64,000 nt of DNA, from assembly GCA_964564545.1 (NCBI GenBank), contig CAZMBP010000084.1, forward strand, positions 124,001 through 188,000. The letters are read 5' to 3'. The position numbers and the translations under genes are program-made. Every line of letters begins with the position of its first letter. Position 1 is the stretch's first letter. The stretch is from CAJQQY01 sp964564545. GTDB taxonomy: Bacteria; Bacteroidota; Bacteroidia; Chitinophagales; Saprospiraceae. The notes below the pieces were generated by a model. It was not told the DNA's origin. It searched no databases and saw only the letters and a list, made by a program, of their open reading frames with translations. This document shows, in pieces, positions 43,849-53,513 of this stretch.

Positions 43849-44274
43849 ATGGAAAAATGCGAATCTAAATATTGTAATTGTTTGTATAACTCTGCTAATG
43901 CCTTAGCTAGAAATATGACCAAATTAGCAGATGAAACATTTGCCAAATTAGGCTTGACCTCTTCTTATGCCTTCCTATTAATGACGGTCAATGAAAAACC
44001 CGGCGTACAACCCAAGGAAATTTGTCAACACCTACAACTGACTCCTTCAACAGTTACTCGTTTGATTGAAAAAATGGAACACCGAGGTCTTTTGGAAAGA
44101 AAAAGAGTGGGACGTGCAACCGAGGTTTTCCCAACCAAAGCTAGCCTAAAATTACAACCCAAAATAAAAACAGCCTGGAAGAGTCTCTTCACTCGTTACA
44201 CCAATATTTTAGGAAAAGAAATAGCCCAAGAACTTACAACAGCTATTCATGAAGCCAATAAACAATTAGAATAA
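43849..44274 (+). CDS. MarR-family transcriptional regulator with Cys-rich N-terminus
   Basis: 141 residues, the usual MarR length. The winged helix (about 45-105) has PGVQPKEICQHLQLTPSTVTRLIEKMEHRGLLERKRV, the recognition helix and wing. The N-terminus MEKCESKYCNC has Cys4, Cys9 and Cys11, so it could sense thiol oxidants or electrophiles, as OhrR-type MarR proteins do. It is 55 bases upstream of the SDR gene, which it probably controls, with palindromes before both genes. Confidence 0.9.
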   Translation: MEKCESKYCNCLYNSANALARNMTKLADETFAKLGLTSSYAFLLMTVNEKPGVQPKEICQHLQLTPSTVTRLIEKMEHRGLLERKRVGRATEVFPTKASLKLQPKIKTAWKSLFTRYTNILGKEIAQELTTAIHEANKQLE

Positions 44275-44287
44275 TATATTATTAACC

Positions 44288-44313
44288 TTACATATTTAAG
44301 TACATATATGTAA
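44288..44313 (+). promoter_or_regulatory. Palindrome between marR and the SDR gene
   Basis: TTACATAT (44288-44295) and ATATGTAA (44306-44313) are perfect inverted arms around TTAAGTACAT. It shares GTACATA with the operator before marR. Confidence 0.5.
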
Positions 44314-44329
44314 TCAAAAACCTTAAAAA

Positions 44330-45211
44330 ATGAGTCAAAAGATTTTAATCACAGGAGCGAGCGGTGGCTTCGGAAAATTAACCGCTAAAACATTACTAGC
44401 AAATGGCCATAGTGTGGCAGCTTCAATGCGAAATGCAGAAGGGCGAAATAAAGAACATGCAGATGAGTTGAAAGCAGCAGGTGCAACCATCGTCGAAATA
44501 GATGTGACCAATACCGAAAGTGTCAACAACGGAGTTCAACAAGCTATTGAATCATTAGGTGGATTGGATGTGGTAGTCAATAATGCGGGAGTTGGTGTTT
44601 TGGGAATTCAAGAACAATTTACCCCAGAAGATTGGCAGCGATTATTTGATATCAATGTCTTTGGAGTCCAACGAATCAACCGTGCTGCACTCCCCCATTT
44701 GAGAGGACAAGGTTCTGGACTTTTAGTTCAAGTTTCAAGTTTATTAGGAAGAATGACTATTCCTTTTTATGGACCATACAATGCTTCAAAATGGGCAGTA
44801 GAAGCATTGGCAGAAAATTATCGTACTGAACTTTCTGGCTTTGGAGTAGATTCAGTCATTGTTGAACCTGGTGGTTTTGCAACTTCCTTTTTCAATAGTT
44901 TAATTACTCCTTCGGATCATTCACAAGATGCAAGTTATGGAGAATTCACACATGCCCCTAAAGCATTTTTCGACAACTTCGAAGGAGCTCTTGCATCTAA
45001 TCCTGCGCAAAATCCTCAAGACGTTGCTGATGCAATTGTAAATGTGATTGCTACTCCGGCTGGGGAAAGACCTTTCCGAACAGTAGTAGATAAAATGGGA
45101 ATGGGTACTCCGATTGAACCTTATAATGATTCTTTACACCAATTGACAGAAGGTGTTTATGGAGCATTTGGGATGGGTGATATGTTGAAATTAAAAGTGA
45201 ACCAAGATTAA
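44330..45211 (+). CDS. Short-chain dehydrogenase/reductase
   Basis: 293 residues, classical SDR. Cofactor motif TGASGGFG (TGxxxGxG) at the start, NNAGVGVLG, catalytic Ser (VQVSSLLGRM), and YNASKWAVEAL (Y-x3-K). The C-terminal segment is longer than in the smallest SDRs. NADP is suggested by the basic residues after the second strand (SMRNAEGR). It is probably in a detoxification pathway controlled by the MarR protein, but the substrate is unknown. Its terminator is at 45253. Confidence 0.9.
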   Translation: MSQKILITGASGGFGKLTAKTLLANGHSVAASMRNAEGRNKEHADELKAAGATIVEIDVTNTESVNNGVQQAIESLGGLDVVVNNAGVGVLGIQEQFTPEDWQRLFDINVFGVQRINRAALPHLRGQGSGLLVQVSSLLGRMTIPFYGPYNASKWAVEALAENYRTELSGFGVDSVIVEPGGFATSFFNSLITPSDHSQDASYGEFTHAPKAFFDNFEGALASNPAQNPQDVADAIVNVIATPAGERPFRTVVDKMGMGTPIEPYNDSLHQLTEGVYGAFGMGDMLKLKVNQD

Positions 45212-45252
45212 TAATTTAGAAATAATAATTTCAGAATTTTAAATACGATTAA

Positions 45253-45279
45253 GGGATTCAGATTTTTTTTCTGAATCCC
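45253..45279 (+). terminator. Terminator of the marR-SDR pair
   Basis: GGGATTCAG (45253-45261) pairs with CTGAATCCC (45271-45279), extendable by one A-T pair, then CTATTTTTTTAG. Confidence 0.8.
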
Positions 45280-45388
45280 CTATTTTTTTAGTTCGCTGCA
45301 TTTATTAAGTTGTTTTTATTACATGAAGAATTTAGAGATTCTACATGTATTAATACTCTTTTACCTAAAAAGAAAAACTCTGAGGAAA

Positions 45389-47233
45389 TTAACTTCCCTC
45401 TAATGTAGATGCCCAAAAAGCAATACTTGAAAAAAGAATTATCCATATACCTACCACCACAGCTCGCCTTTTCCAATAGGCTCGTACGATCGTTTTGTTA
45501 ATTCCTACTTCATCGGTTTTGACCTTGGCAAAGGTGGGTAACCAATAACGTCCCTCTGTTGCCGAAAGGATAAGCATTGGAACAGTAACCATCAGCAAAA
45601 TCCATTTTTTATCCATTAGTTTTTCAAATAAAATTATATTGCCTAACCAACTCACAAGAATGAGATTAAGTAAAGTAGATCCATACACAATGATGCCAGG
45701 AATTTTTCGCTGAATCAATCCTTTTGCTGCAACCCACAAACTAATGACTCCCACAAAAAAAAGTAAGATACCGTATGCTTTAATGCTTATATCCTCATCT
45801 CCTCCGGGTATGAGACTTGGAGCTCCTCTAATCAAAACATAAATACCAAATATTCCAAGTAGATTTCTTAAGAGTTTAATTCCTGAAGGTAGCTTCAAAT
45901 TACCGATTTTATCGGGGGTGGATTCAAGGGCTGCTTCTCGCTTCCAAGCAGCTTTATCACCAAGACTTTTTGCCAATCCCAGAATATCTCGCTTATCCAT
46001 TTCACGAGCATCCACCCATTGGTATCGGCCAGTATCTTGGAGACTATCTGTAAACTCGATAGTTGAAACGACCACGAAGACCAACTTGCCTCCATAGGAT
46101 TGAGTTACTTTATTAACCCATGCTGTAGAACTGCGATTACTAAGAATTGCAATATGGTGTGCTGGATTCTCGGTAATGGTTACTTCTTGATGCCCTACTT
46201 TTTTGAAGTATTTTCTAATCCATCTTGCTATCGGTTTGTCGGCAGGGTCATGGTGAATTGTATAAAGAACTGATTTAGATTTAATACTAGACTCAGACTC
46301 CATGTCCACATCAAAAACTTTTTTTGGAATAAGTGGCTGATGCACCCGACGTCGCAACTTCTGAAGATCGTCCTCTGGCTGCATCCAACGCAAGAGATCA
46401 ATCGAATTACGAAGGACATATAAGTACACAAATAAATTATATGCAAAAATTGAAAACAGTATTCCATACAATGGCAAAAGCACATCCATGTTATCACTAT
46501 TTATCCTAATACTCAGTAGCATGATAAAAAAGAAAGGGATCAATAAAAGCATTGAATTAAATACTGATCGCTTTATTTTTTTGTAAGATAGCTTGTGGCG
46601 CATAAGTGGGATCACATACCAAAAACTCATGAGTAAGGAGAGGGATGAGAGTACAAGGAATTTAGTCCGAAGGCTTTCATTAATTCCCTGTGCACTAATG
46701 AACATTTCATTAAAAACCAGTACCAGAATCAAGAGAATAAAAATACTAAATTGGGCAATTATAGTGGTGAAAATCGAAGCAGGTATTCTAGTCAGCCACC
46801 TCAAAGGATTGAACGAAGATATTTTATCATGCTTTGGTTCGGCTTCTCCCTTCAAGTAAGAAGTTAGGGCAGAAATATTTTTTTCAAACCCTGTTCTAAA
46901 ATCAAATGTTGGCAAGCCTAGTAATTCTTCTGGTAGTTTTACTGACTCAAAAATAACTAGCACCAATTGTCCACCTTCTGCAGCCACACCTTTCCATTCA
47001 ACCTCTACATATTTTGAAGCAAGTGATGCTTTTGATACAATCAGTATTAATGTCTTCGCTTCGTTAATCCCATCTTTCAAACTGTCTGACCATACCGTTC
47101 CAGCTTGCAACTGTTGTAGATCAAACCATATATTGAGATTTTCTTTTTGAAGATGAAGTGCTAAGGATTCAGCAAAATATAACTGCCGCCGAGAATAACT
47201 TAGAAAGGTAATTGGTTGTTTAGATTTGGTCAT
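45389..47233 (-). CDS. Membrane protein with N-terminal TIR and second TIR-like domain
   Basis: 614 residues. N-terminal TIR domain (about 5-130): ITFLSYSRRQLYFAESLAL, NIWFDLQQLQAG and SKASLASKYVEVEW, placing the putative NADase Glu at residue 79. Several TM helices follow (about 150-175, 190-212, 225-275), then a second cytoplasmic TIR-like domain (about 315-415, SKSVLYTIHHDPADKPIARWI) in which the Glu position is lost (SNRSSTAWVNKV). The C-terminus (about 445-610) has four to five more TM helices. It is likely an inner-membrane protein with NAD-cleaving or scaffold TIR. It is not linked to a known defence operon in the window. Confidence 0.85.
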   Translation of the reverse strand: MTKSKQPITFLSYSRRQLYFAESLALHLQKENLNIWFDLQQLQAGTVWSDSLKDGINEAKTLILIVSKASLASKYVEVEWKGVAAEGGQLVLVIFESVKLPEELLGLPTFDFRTGFEKNISALTSYLKGEAEPKHDKISSFNPLRWLTRIPASIFTTIIAQFSIFILLILVLVFNEMFISAQGINESLRTKFLVLSSLSLLMSFWYVIPLMRHKLSYKKIKRSVFNSMLLLIPFFFIMLLSIRINSDNMDVLLPLYGILFSIFAYNLFVYLYVLRNSIDLLRWMQPEDDLQKLRRRVHQPLIPKKVFDVDMESESSIKSKSVLYTIHHDPADKPIARWIRKYFKKVGHQEVTITENPAHHIAILSNRSSTAWVNKVTQSYGGKLVFVVVSTIEFTDSLQDTGRYQWVDAREMDKRDILGLAKSLGDKAAWKREAALESTPDKIGNLKLPSGIKLLRNLLGIFGIYVLIRGAPSLIPGGDEDISIKAYGILLFFVGVISLWVAAKGLIQRKIPGIIVYGSTLLNLILVSWLGNIILFEKLMDKKWILLMVTVPMLILSATEGRYWLPTFAKVKTDEVGINKTIVRAYWKRRAVVVGIWIILFSSIAFWASTLEGS

Positions 47234-47473
47234 AAAGCATTTGTTTTTCTTAAAGGTAACATTTCAAATGTTTTAAACTGCGCAAATACTATTTGTTTCT
47301 TTTTTTTATAAAGGTGGTTCTTTGGGGCTTTTAAAATATTTTTTGAATTTCGATCCATCCAATACCTTTTACCATAAGGTTAATGGATTTTACATGGATT
47401 TTTTTCCAGTAATTCAATTTCTTGTTGTATTCTTGCATTTTTATTAACGATATTTTTTTAAAATAAAATAACT

Positions 47474-48091
47474 ATGTCAAGTAATTACAATAGTTCAGAA
47501 GATATTGCCAGTTATGGAATTGGTAGACAAATGGGAAACCAATTGTTAGAAAATCCTTTTGAAAATATGAACTTTGATGCTGTACTAGAAGGCCTTAAAG
47601 ATGCATTACAAAAAAAGGAAAGCCCTATCAATGCAGAACAGTTTAATGCTGCATTTCAAGAAATTAACCAAAAAATGCAGGCTGTTCAAGCAGCAGCAGC
47701 AAAAGCTGCTTCAGCTCAGGGAGAAAGTTTTTTAGCTGAAAACAAAACACGAGAAGAGGTGACAGAAACCGAATCAGGTTTACAATATATGGTTGTGGAT
47801 GAAGGTGATGGTGAGATGCCAACCAATACCTCGACAGTAGTTGTTCATTATACGGGTACTCTTTTAGATGGAACTGTTTTCGATAGTTCTGTACAAAGAG
47901 GTCAGCCTGCTACTTTTCCAGTAAACGGAGTTATTGCAGGATGGACAGAAGCATTACAATTAATGAAGGTTGGATCTAAGTGGAAATTATTCATTCCATA
48001 TCAGTTAGCCTATGGTGAACAAGGTGCAGGTGGAGCAATTAAACCTTACTCTACTTTAATTTTTGATGTCGAATTATTAGAAATTAAATAA
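47474..48091 (+). CDS. FKBP-type peptidyl-prolyl isomerase (FklB/FkpA-like)
   Basis: 205 residues with an N-terminal helical FKBP_N dimerisation domain (about 8-85, SYGIGRQMGNQL) and a C-terminal FKBP domain (about 100-205): VVVHYTGTLLDGTVFDSS, VIAGWTEALQLMKVGSKWKLFIP and GAIKPYSTLIFDVELL, with the active-site aromatic and Asp positions kept. No signal peptide is seen, so it is cytoplasmic or exported in another way. It assists protein folding. It has its own terminator and no operon partner. Confidence 0.92.
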   Translation: MSSNYNSSEDIASYGIGRQMGNQLLENPFENMNFDAVLEGLKDALQKKESPINAEQFNAAFQEINQKMQAVQAAAAKAASAQGESFLAENKTREEVTETESGLQYMVVDEGDGEMPTNTSTVVVHYTGTLLDGTVFDSSVQRGQPATFPVNGVIAGWTEALQLMKVGSKWKLFIPYQLAYGEQGAGGAIKPYSTLIFDVELLEIK

Positions 48092-48157
48092 GCTTGAATC
48101 ATTTTTTTGAGAGAAAAAATATTTAGATATTAAGCTCTCAAATCAGAGTCAAAATAC

Positions 48158-48187
48158 CAGCCAATTACATTAATTTGTAATTGGCTG
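48158..48187 (+). terminator. Terminator of the FKBP gene
   Basis: CAGCCAATTACA (48158-48169) pairs with TGTAATTGGCTG (48176-48187), then TTTTATTA. Confidence 0.85.
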
Positions 48188-48339
48188 TTTTATTATAACA
48201 ATATATTTACATTACTTTCACAATAGCTCTGGCCGTGCGTTTTATTCCTGCTGGGCAAACCAAATTGAAAATATTCTATAATCTTTTTTTAAAGGATAGA
48301 CTTAGTTTGTGCGTTGATTTATTATATTGTAAATGAAAA

Positions 48340-49197
48340 ATGGAGAAAGCCAAAAATCCAAAACAGAGTAGGCATAATTTTAAACTTTTAAAAATGAAAA
48401 CAATAAAATTCATGTTCCATTCAATTACAATTCAATCACTAAAATCAAAAGAAAAAAAAAGTATACAAAATGTTTTTCTCTATTTATTGATTAGTATGTT
48501 TTTATTTTCTTGTGGTCAAGCAAATAAAAATTCATCAACAAATACTGATAGTCCCCCTTCGACTGAAATAAATGATGTAACTCAACCCAAAGGATCTACT
48601 TCAACAGCTGAAACACCTCCATTAAATGATACCACTCAAACTACTTCAACAAACACTCCTACAACTGACCCAGCACCTAGCCCTCCCCTTTCGGAAGATC
48701 TAGCCGCTTTAGAAACTAAGCATGCAGAAATGTTAAAACCAATTTCTTCCCTTAAATCAACCCAACCTGAAATGTATTCGTTTATTGTCTCATGGCTTGA
48801 AACTAATTACAAGACGCCAGATTGGACAAATTATGGTTCAGAAACTTGGCAACAAGAAACAAAAGTTAAGGGAATAGATTGTAGTGGATTTGCTCGAGTT
48901 ATGCAAGACAAAATATTTGATAAAAAAATTGCAGGAGGTTCGCAGAGACTCTTAGATATTTACTGTGATCGAGTACCTAAATCTGAAAGTAAAATGGGTG
49001 ATTTAGTATTTTTTAAGGCACCGTTTTCTGAATCGGAAAAGATTGTTCATGTCGGTGTCTACCTTATGGACAATTACTTTGTACATGCTACTTCAGTTAA
49101 GTCAGCAGCAAAAGGTTTGGGTTTAAAAGTTGATTCTCTAGAAGATCCAAGGTGGGATGATGAACTTGTAGCTATTGGAAGGATTAAGGCTCAATAG
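48340..49197 (+). CDS. NlpC/P60 family lipoprotein
   Basis: 285 residues. A signal peptide with lipobox LFSC (Cys58 from the first Met) is followed by a Ser/Thr/Pro-rich linker (about 60-115), then an NlpC/P60 domain (about 165-285) with DCSGF (Cys181), IVHVGVYL (His237) and FVHATS (His249). It should cut peptidoglycan peptides or another amide at the outer membrane. The long stretch before the lipobox makes the real start uncertain; the ATG at 48394 (MKTIKFMF) is a good alternative. Confidence 0.88.
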   Translation: MEKAKNPKQSRHNFKLLKMKTIKFMFHSITIQSLKSKEKKSIQNVFLYLLISMFLFSCGQANKNSSTNTDSPPSTEINDVTQPKGSTSTAETPPLNDTTQTTSTNTPTTDPAPSPPLSEDLAALETKHAEMLKPISSLKSTQPEMYSFIVSWLETNYKTPDWTNYGSETWQQETKVKGIDCSGFARVMQDKIFDKKIAGGSQRLLDIYCDRVPKSESKMGDLVFFKAPFSESEKIVHVGVYLMDNYFVHATSVKSAAKGLGLKVDSLEDPRWDDELVAIGRIKAQ

Positions 49198-49300
49198 TAC
49201 AGAATAATGCCCTAAAGAATACTACTAGATTCCTCTTAAATAGCTAAGCTTGTCTATCGAATCAAGTAACAGATTTCATTTATGAGATTACTAATCCAAC

Positions 49301-49334
49301 AAGAAAGAGCAACCGTTTACAGTTGCTCTTTCTT
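49301..49334. terminator. Bidirectional terminator between convergent genes
   Basis: AAGAAAGAGCAAC (49301-49313) pairs with GTTGCTCTTTCTT (49322-49334). It lies between the NlpC/P60 gene and the convergent TIR gene. The rest of 49198-49566 shows no gene. Confidence 0.8.
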
Positions 49335-49566
49335 AGTTAAACCAATTATCTCGCTCGCACTATTCCTATTGAATATTAAAAACATATTCGGTAGTACTCG
49401 ACTTAGACTCGTGTTTACTCTTTTGTGGTTAATACAGGTAATTTAATAGCTTAAAAGTAAACTCGGGTATGAGGCTCAGCGCTAGTAACAATCTTTTTTT
49501 GGAAGAAAAGGATGTCTTAGGGTGAACCGGGAATACCATGATTTTTTTTGTTAACAATAACTTAGT

Positions 49567-50895
49567 TTATTTTAGTTGTAATTTAGCCACACCTTTACAA
49601 TTGCTAGCAGTCGTTTGAAACGTTCCTTCAAAAATAAAATACTTTTTAGCTAGGTCAATATTTATAGTATTGACTGTCTCTTTACTGTTAGTACTTAATA
49701 CATTAAATTCTGCCTCTAATTTTCCATCAATAATTTTTCCTTTGATAAATGCAGGAAAAGAACCTTCTGTGTATTTTTTAGATGATCCATCATAATTTTC
49801 ACTAACTTTCATCCCTTTTCCATTTATAGTATTACCAGATTGAGTGATCTCAAATTCATAAAAAGTTTCCAATCCTCCTCTGACGAAACGATGACCGGTT
49901 GAACCATTACAATTTTCATAGATGTAGGTTAACTTCCATTTTCCAGCTAGGTTTTTTATTTTTCCTGGAGAACCTCCTTTTGGAGAAACATTGATTCTTG
50001 GATCATCACTCCCACCAGTTAGGGTAGGTCCTCCATCATTAGTACCGCTTCCGGTCATTTTCAAAATACCAAAAAAACCAATAAACAGGAAAGCTATCAC
50101 AGCTGCAATTCGTCCGAAGGAAAATTTGCTTGATGAGCTTTCTTTTTCCTCATGGGATGAAATATTACTCGGAGTTATTTTCTCTGTTGACCGTGACGAA
50201 GTAGGTTTAGGGTTAGATACTTCTTTCCTCTTTGGAATTGCAGAAATAATTTTTGATTCTTCTGGTTCTTCATTTTCGACTTTTGGAGAAGGTGGAACAA
50301 ATAAAATATCTTTCTTCCTTTTGTTTTCCAAAAACTTAATCAACTCTTTAAAATCACTATCACTATGCATATCAGGAGTCAACGCATTTACATCTTTTAT
50401 GAAGCTAGTGAATTCACCTATAATTTCTCGAATATCATCGTACTGTTTAAGTTTTTGGTGAGCTCCCGTGGCGTCTTGTAGTTCTTGTAAATCTCTAATT
50501 CTTCTTTGAAGAGAATGCTTTTTGGCTGACCAATAATCCAAATATTCTAGTCGATGGATTTCATCAAAAATATTAGCATCAGAAAGAATAATTGGAAATA
50601 TTCGATCGCTATAGTCTTTGTTTTTCACTAACTCCAAAATTTCATACATACAAAATTCCGATTTCAAATATTTATCGCTAATGACTACAACGACATACTT
50701 TCCTCGGCCTATTTTATTCATGAAGTCGGTAATTCTACCACCGTATCCAAGACTTACTTTATCTCTTATGACAGTAAATCCTTTTGAGGTTAGAGAATCG
50801 TACAGTTCGTTTACAATATCTTCTCTACTTTCACCTTTTTCATTTTTATCTCCCCATGCATAGGATATAAAGATTTCCGAATTACTTATTTTCAT
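49567..50895 (-). CDS. TIR-TM protein with C-terminal beta-rich extracytoplasmic domain
   Basis: 442 residues. The N-terminal TIR domain (about 5-155) opens EIFISYAWGDKNEKG, has RDKVSLGYGG and SEFCMYEILELV with the putative NADase Glu at residue 85. A linker rich in Lys, Ser and Pro (about 195-260) leads to one TM helix (about 265-283, GRIAAVIAFLFIGFFG). The outer part (about 315-442) has LAGKWKLTYIYENC, FYEFEITQSGNTINGKG, KGKIIDGKLEAEF, a lipocalin-like or beta-sandwich look with two Cys. It would link an outside signal with a cytoplasmic TIR enzyme. No other known TIR-operon effector is adjacent. Confidence 0.85.
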   Translation of the reverse strand: MKISNSEIFISYAWGDKNEKGESREDIVNELYDSLTSKGFTVIRDKVSLGYGGRITDFMNKIGRGKYVVVVISDKYLKSEFCMYEILELVKNKDYSDRIFPIILSDANIFDEIHRLEYLDYWSAKKHSLQRRIRDLQELQDATGAHQKLKQYDDIREIIGEFTSFIKDVNALTPDMHSDSDFKELIKFLENKRKKDILFVPPSPKVENEEPEESKIISAIPKRKEVSNPKPTSSRSTEKITPSNISSHEEKESSSSKFSFGRIAAVIAFLFIGFFGILKMTGSGTNDGGPTLTGGSDDPRINVSPKGGSPGKIKNLAGKWKLTYIYENCNGSTGHRFVRGGLETFYEFEITQSGNTINGKGMKVSENYDGSSKKYTEGSFPAFIKGKIIDGKLEAEFNVLSTNSKETVNTINIDLAKKYFIFEGTFQTTASNCKGVAKLQLK

Positions 50896-51320
50896 TTGTC
50901 TGTTTTTTTGAGATTACCAAAATAAAGGTTTCATTTTGATAGAATAAAAATCCAACTGGGTGATCAATGTTTTGAACATCTGCCAATGAAATATTATTCT
51001 CACTTTCGGAACCCTAGTTTGAATAGATTTTCTAAATAAAATGTTTTCTCAAAAAAAAGAGTAGATAAGAATTGTCTCTTGTTTATAGGTATGTTAAATT
51101 CTGAATGTTAAATTATCTTTTTTTTATTAAATAATAGCATCTAATGGAATTATTTTTTTTGGTAAAAACCTATATTTTGCTGGAAACTTCCTCAGAGCGA
51201 AAATTCCAACAGGTGAGGTTTGTATTTTAGAGGTGCCCCAAGCTAGTCGAAACAATAAATTAAAATTTCTATTTTTAATTTATTTTCAAAAAAAATCAGT
51301 TATCTCCTCAATATTTAAAT
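50896..51320. other. Gene-free gap between divergent genes
   Basis: 425 bases. A/T-rich, no hairpin or operator recognised. It should contain the TIR and WG-repeat promoters. Confidence 0.5.
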
Positions 51321-53093
51321 ATGAAGACTAGAATTATTTTTTTTTCCTTATTTATTCTTTTTTCAAATAAATCACATAGTCAGTTTGAATGGGCTTTGAA
51401 TCCTATAATGGAGACATCAAATTTTATTTACCGACCTGAGGTTAATGAAAATTATATTGAATTGATCGTAGAAGGAGGAAAAAAGGAAGGTGTTCTAAAT
51501 AAACAAGGTGAAGTTATTTTAGATCCAAATGAGTTTCAAAAAATAAATTTTGTTCCAGGAAATGAAATTGTCAGAGGAGTGAAGGCAGATGGGAAGGTGG
51601 TATTAATGAATAAAAGTAGAAAAATTATCGGAAATGAATTTGATGAAGTCAATCCATACCTCGAAACTAACTTAATTTTAGTACGGAAAAAAAATGTGTG
51701 GGGAATAATGGATACATCTGGAGTAACTATCGTGAAGCCAAGATATAGACGAATTAACAAAATAAGTCGTGGGAAACTTAAAGGAACATTAGCTGATAAT
51801 TCAGAGGAATTATTTCAAGTCGAGGAGACATCTGGAATGAACCCTCATCAAGAAGACAAACAATTGAAACTTCATAGTTCAAAAATGAAAGATCGAATTA
51901 TGATAAATTCCAAATCAGATAGAGTGCACTATGACTTTTGGGGTTTTACAAATATGAGTGGGGATACTTTACTTAGTCCAAATCGGTATTATTCAAAATA
52001 TCATATGATGAAATATGATGAGCAAGTTTTGATAGCTATTGATAGTAGAACAGATAAGCAAGGAGTTTTTGATAAAGATGGAAAAATTATTATTCCATTT
52101 CAGTATGACAAAATTAATCACCTACTATATTATAATCATTTTATAGCTAAGCTTGATGGGAAATATGGATTGTTGGATATGAAAGGAAATATTGTTCTTC
52201 CATTTGACCACTACTATATTTCTCCTACTTTCAAAAATAATTATTTAACCACAAGGAAATCAAAAAGGGTAACTTTATTGGACAGTAATTTTCAGAAAGT
52301 ATATGAGGAAGATGTAAAACTTGTATCAAAAATCACAGGTCAAATTATTAGACTATTTGATGGCAAACACTTTGGGTTTTATTCATTAAAAACTAAAAGG
52401 TTAACTAAACCAAGATTTAAAAGAATCATGAACTCTACTCAAGGTGTTAAAATAGTTGCTGCTCAACGAAACTTTGGCTTATTTGATATTCATTCGGGAA
52501 AAATGCTAACTGAGATGAAGTACAAACATCTTGAGCAGAAAGGAAATTTTTTCTATGGAGATTATTTATTCCGAGATTCAATTCTTGAAGATTCAGTTTA
52601 TAAAAAGTTTAATGTTTCAAGGAGAGACCTACTTAATCCAAAAGGGGAAGTTTTATATTCCCCTACTCGTACAAGCTTAACTTTTATAACAGATGACATT
52701 GTTCACTTTAAAGTCTTTAGGCAATACTCTTCTGACTCCTCGTGGATTATAGACTTTGCAACAAATCAAAAAATATTTATCACAGGGGAAAATTATACAT
52801 ATTATAGTAGTGGCAAAGAGGAGAATTCTTGTAAAGTTTTGGAAATAGATAAAAGGTTTTACTTTTTAGATGACCTATTAAATGGGAACAATAAATCATT
52901 TAGTTTTATAGGTCGCCTCAAGGAAGGTCTTCGAGTATATCGTAAAGATGGACTTTTTGGATTTATTCGTGAAAAGGAAATTATTACACCACCTATTTAT
53001 GATAAAATTGGTAGTTTCAATAAAGACCTAATTGCTGTTAAATACAAAGGGAAATGGGGAATTTTGAAAAACTCCTACTATAAGCAAGAGTAA
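51321..53093 (+). CDS. Secreted WG-repeat protein
   Basis: 590 residues with a signal peptide to about residue 20 (NKSHSQF). WG-like units include KKEGVLNKQGEVILDPNEF, VWGIMDTSGVTIVKPRYRRI, QGVFDKDGKIIIPFQYDKI, KYGLLDMKGNIVLPFDHYY, LFGFIREKEIITPPIYDKI and KWGILKNSYYKQE at the C-terminus. A mid-region (about 340-480) holds weaker copies. Likely periplasmic or surface scaffold of unknown role. It is a paralogue of the protein at 34788, with lower repeat order and no Pro-rich linker. Confidence 0.87.
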   Translation: MKTRIIFFSLFILFSNKSHSQFEWALNPIMETSNFIYRPEVNENYIELIVEGGKKEGVLNKQGEVILDPNEFQKINFVPGNEIVRGVKADGKVVLMNKSRKIIGNEFDEVNPYLETNLILVRKKNVWGIMDTSGVTIVKPRYRRINKISRGKLKGTLADNSEELFQVEETSGMNPHQEDKQLKLHSSKMKDRIMINSKSDRVHYDFWGFTNMSGDTLLSPNRYYSKYHMMKYDEQVLIAIDSRTDKQGVFDKDGKIIIPFQYDKINHLLYYNHFIAKLDGKYGLLDMKGNIVLPFDHYYISPTFKNNYLTTRKSKRVTLLDSNFQKVYEEDVKLVSKITGQIIRLFDGKHFGFYSLKTKRLTKPRFKRIMNSTQGVKIVAAQRNFGLFDIHSGKMLTEMKYKHLEQKGNFFYGDYLFRDSILEDSVYKKFNVSRRDLLNPKGEVLYSPTRTSLTFITDDIVHFKVFRQYSSDSSWIIDFATNQKIFITGENYTYYSSGKEENSCKVLEIDKRFYFLDDLLNGNNKSFSFIGRLKEGLRVYRKDGLFGFIREKEIITPPIYDKIGSFNKDLIAVKYKGKWGILKNSYYKQE

Positions 53094-53126
53094 CGGAATA
53101 TATATTTGGTTGGTTGGTTGCTACAA

Positions 53127-53194
53127 CGTGCTAGCGATACTGCTCCTGCGGTAGTGCTTGGCATTCCTCAAAGCTCTCCGCCCAGCGCTAGCGA
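53127..53194. repeat. GCTAGC-type dispersed repeat, copy 1
   Basis: CGTGCTAGCGATACTGCTCC then TGCGGTAGTGCTTGG, a 20-base A/C/T-rich centre, and GCGCTAGCGAG form arms that can pair as GCTAGC and GTA/TAC stems. Richer in G+C than the flanks. It follows the WG gene stop and gives a spurious frame. The other copies are at 54068, 62051 and 62831. Confidence 0.6.
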
Positions 53195-53340
53195 GTCATC
53201 ACGAATTTCCCTCTTGCCTAAAATTTGTGATTTCTATTTTTGTAAAAAACTTATTAGCGTCAATGCTCTTGCATCGGTGTTATCAGAAACTTTAGTTGTA
53301 CACTTTACCCAACATATATAACATTACATTTACAAAATGC

Positions 53341-53374
53341 AAGAAGCTGCTAACTTTTACATTAGCAGCTTCTT
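53341..53374. terminator. Bidirectional terminator between convergent genes
   Basis: AAGAAGCTGCTAA (53341-53353) pairs with TTAGCAGCTTCTT (53362-53374). It and its 20-base upstream flank (CATTTACAAAA) match the terminator at 40568. Confidence 0.75.
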
Positions 53375-53513
53375 GTTATTTTTATAGATTGTAAGATTAA
53401 ATCTGATTCTTATGTTCGTCTAAATACTCTGCATTTAACGAATACGTTTTATATTCATAATCGTTGAACCGGGTAGCCAAGCTTATTTTTTAGCATTTAT
53501 AAATGCTTCTTTA

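Noticed and set aside
45288..45476. Short frame at the end of the TIR gene
   Set aside because: It overlaps the 3' end of the 614-residue frame in another phase and has no features.
53106..53321. 71-residue frame after the WG-repeat gene
   Set aside because: It is the reading of the GCTAGC-type repeat; it has no family look and odd base composition.
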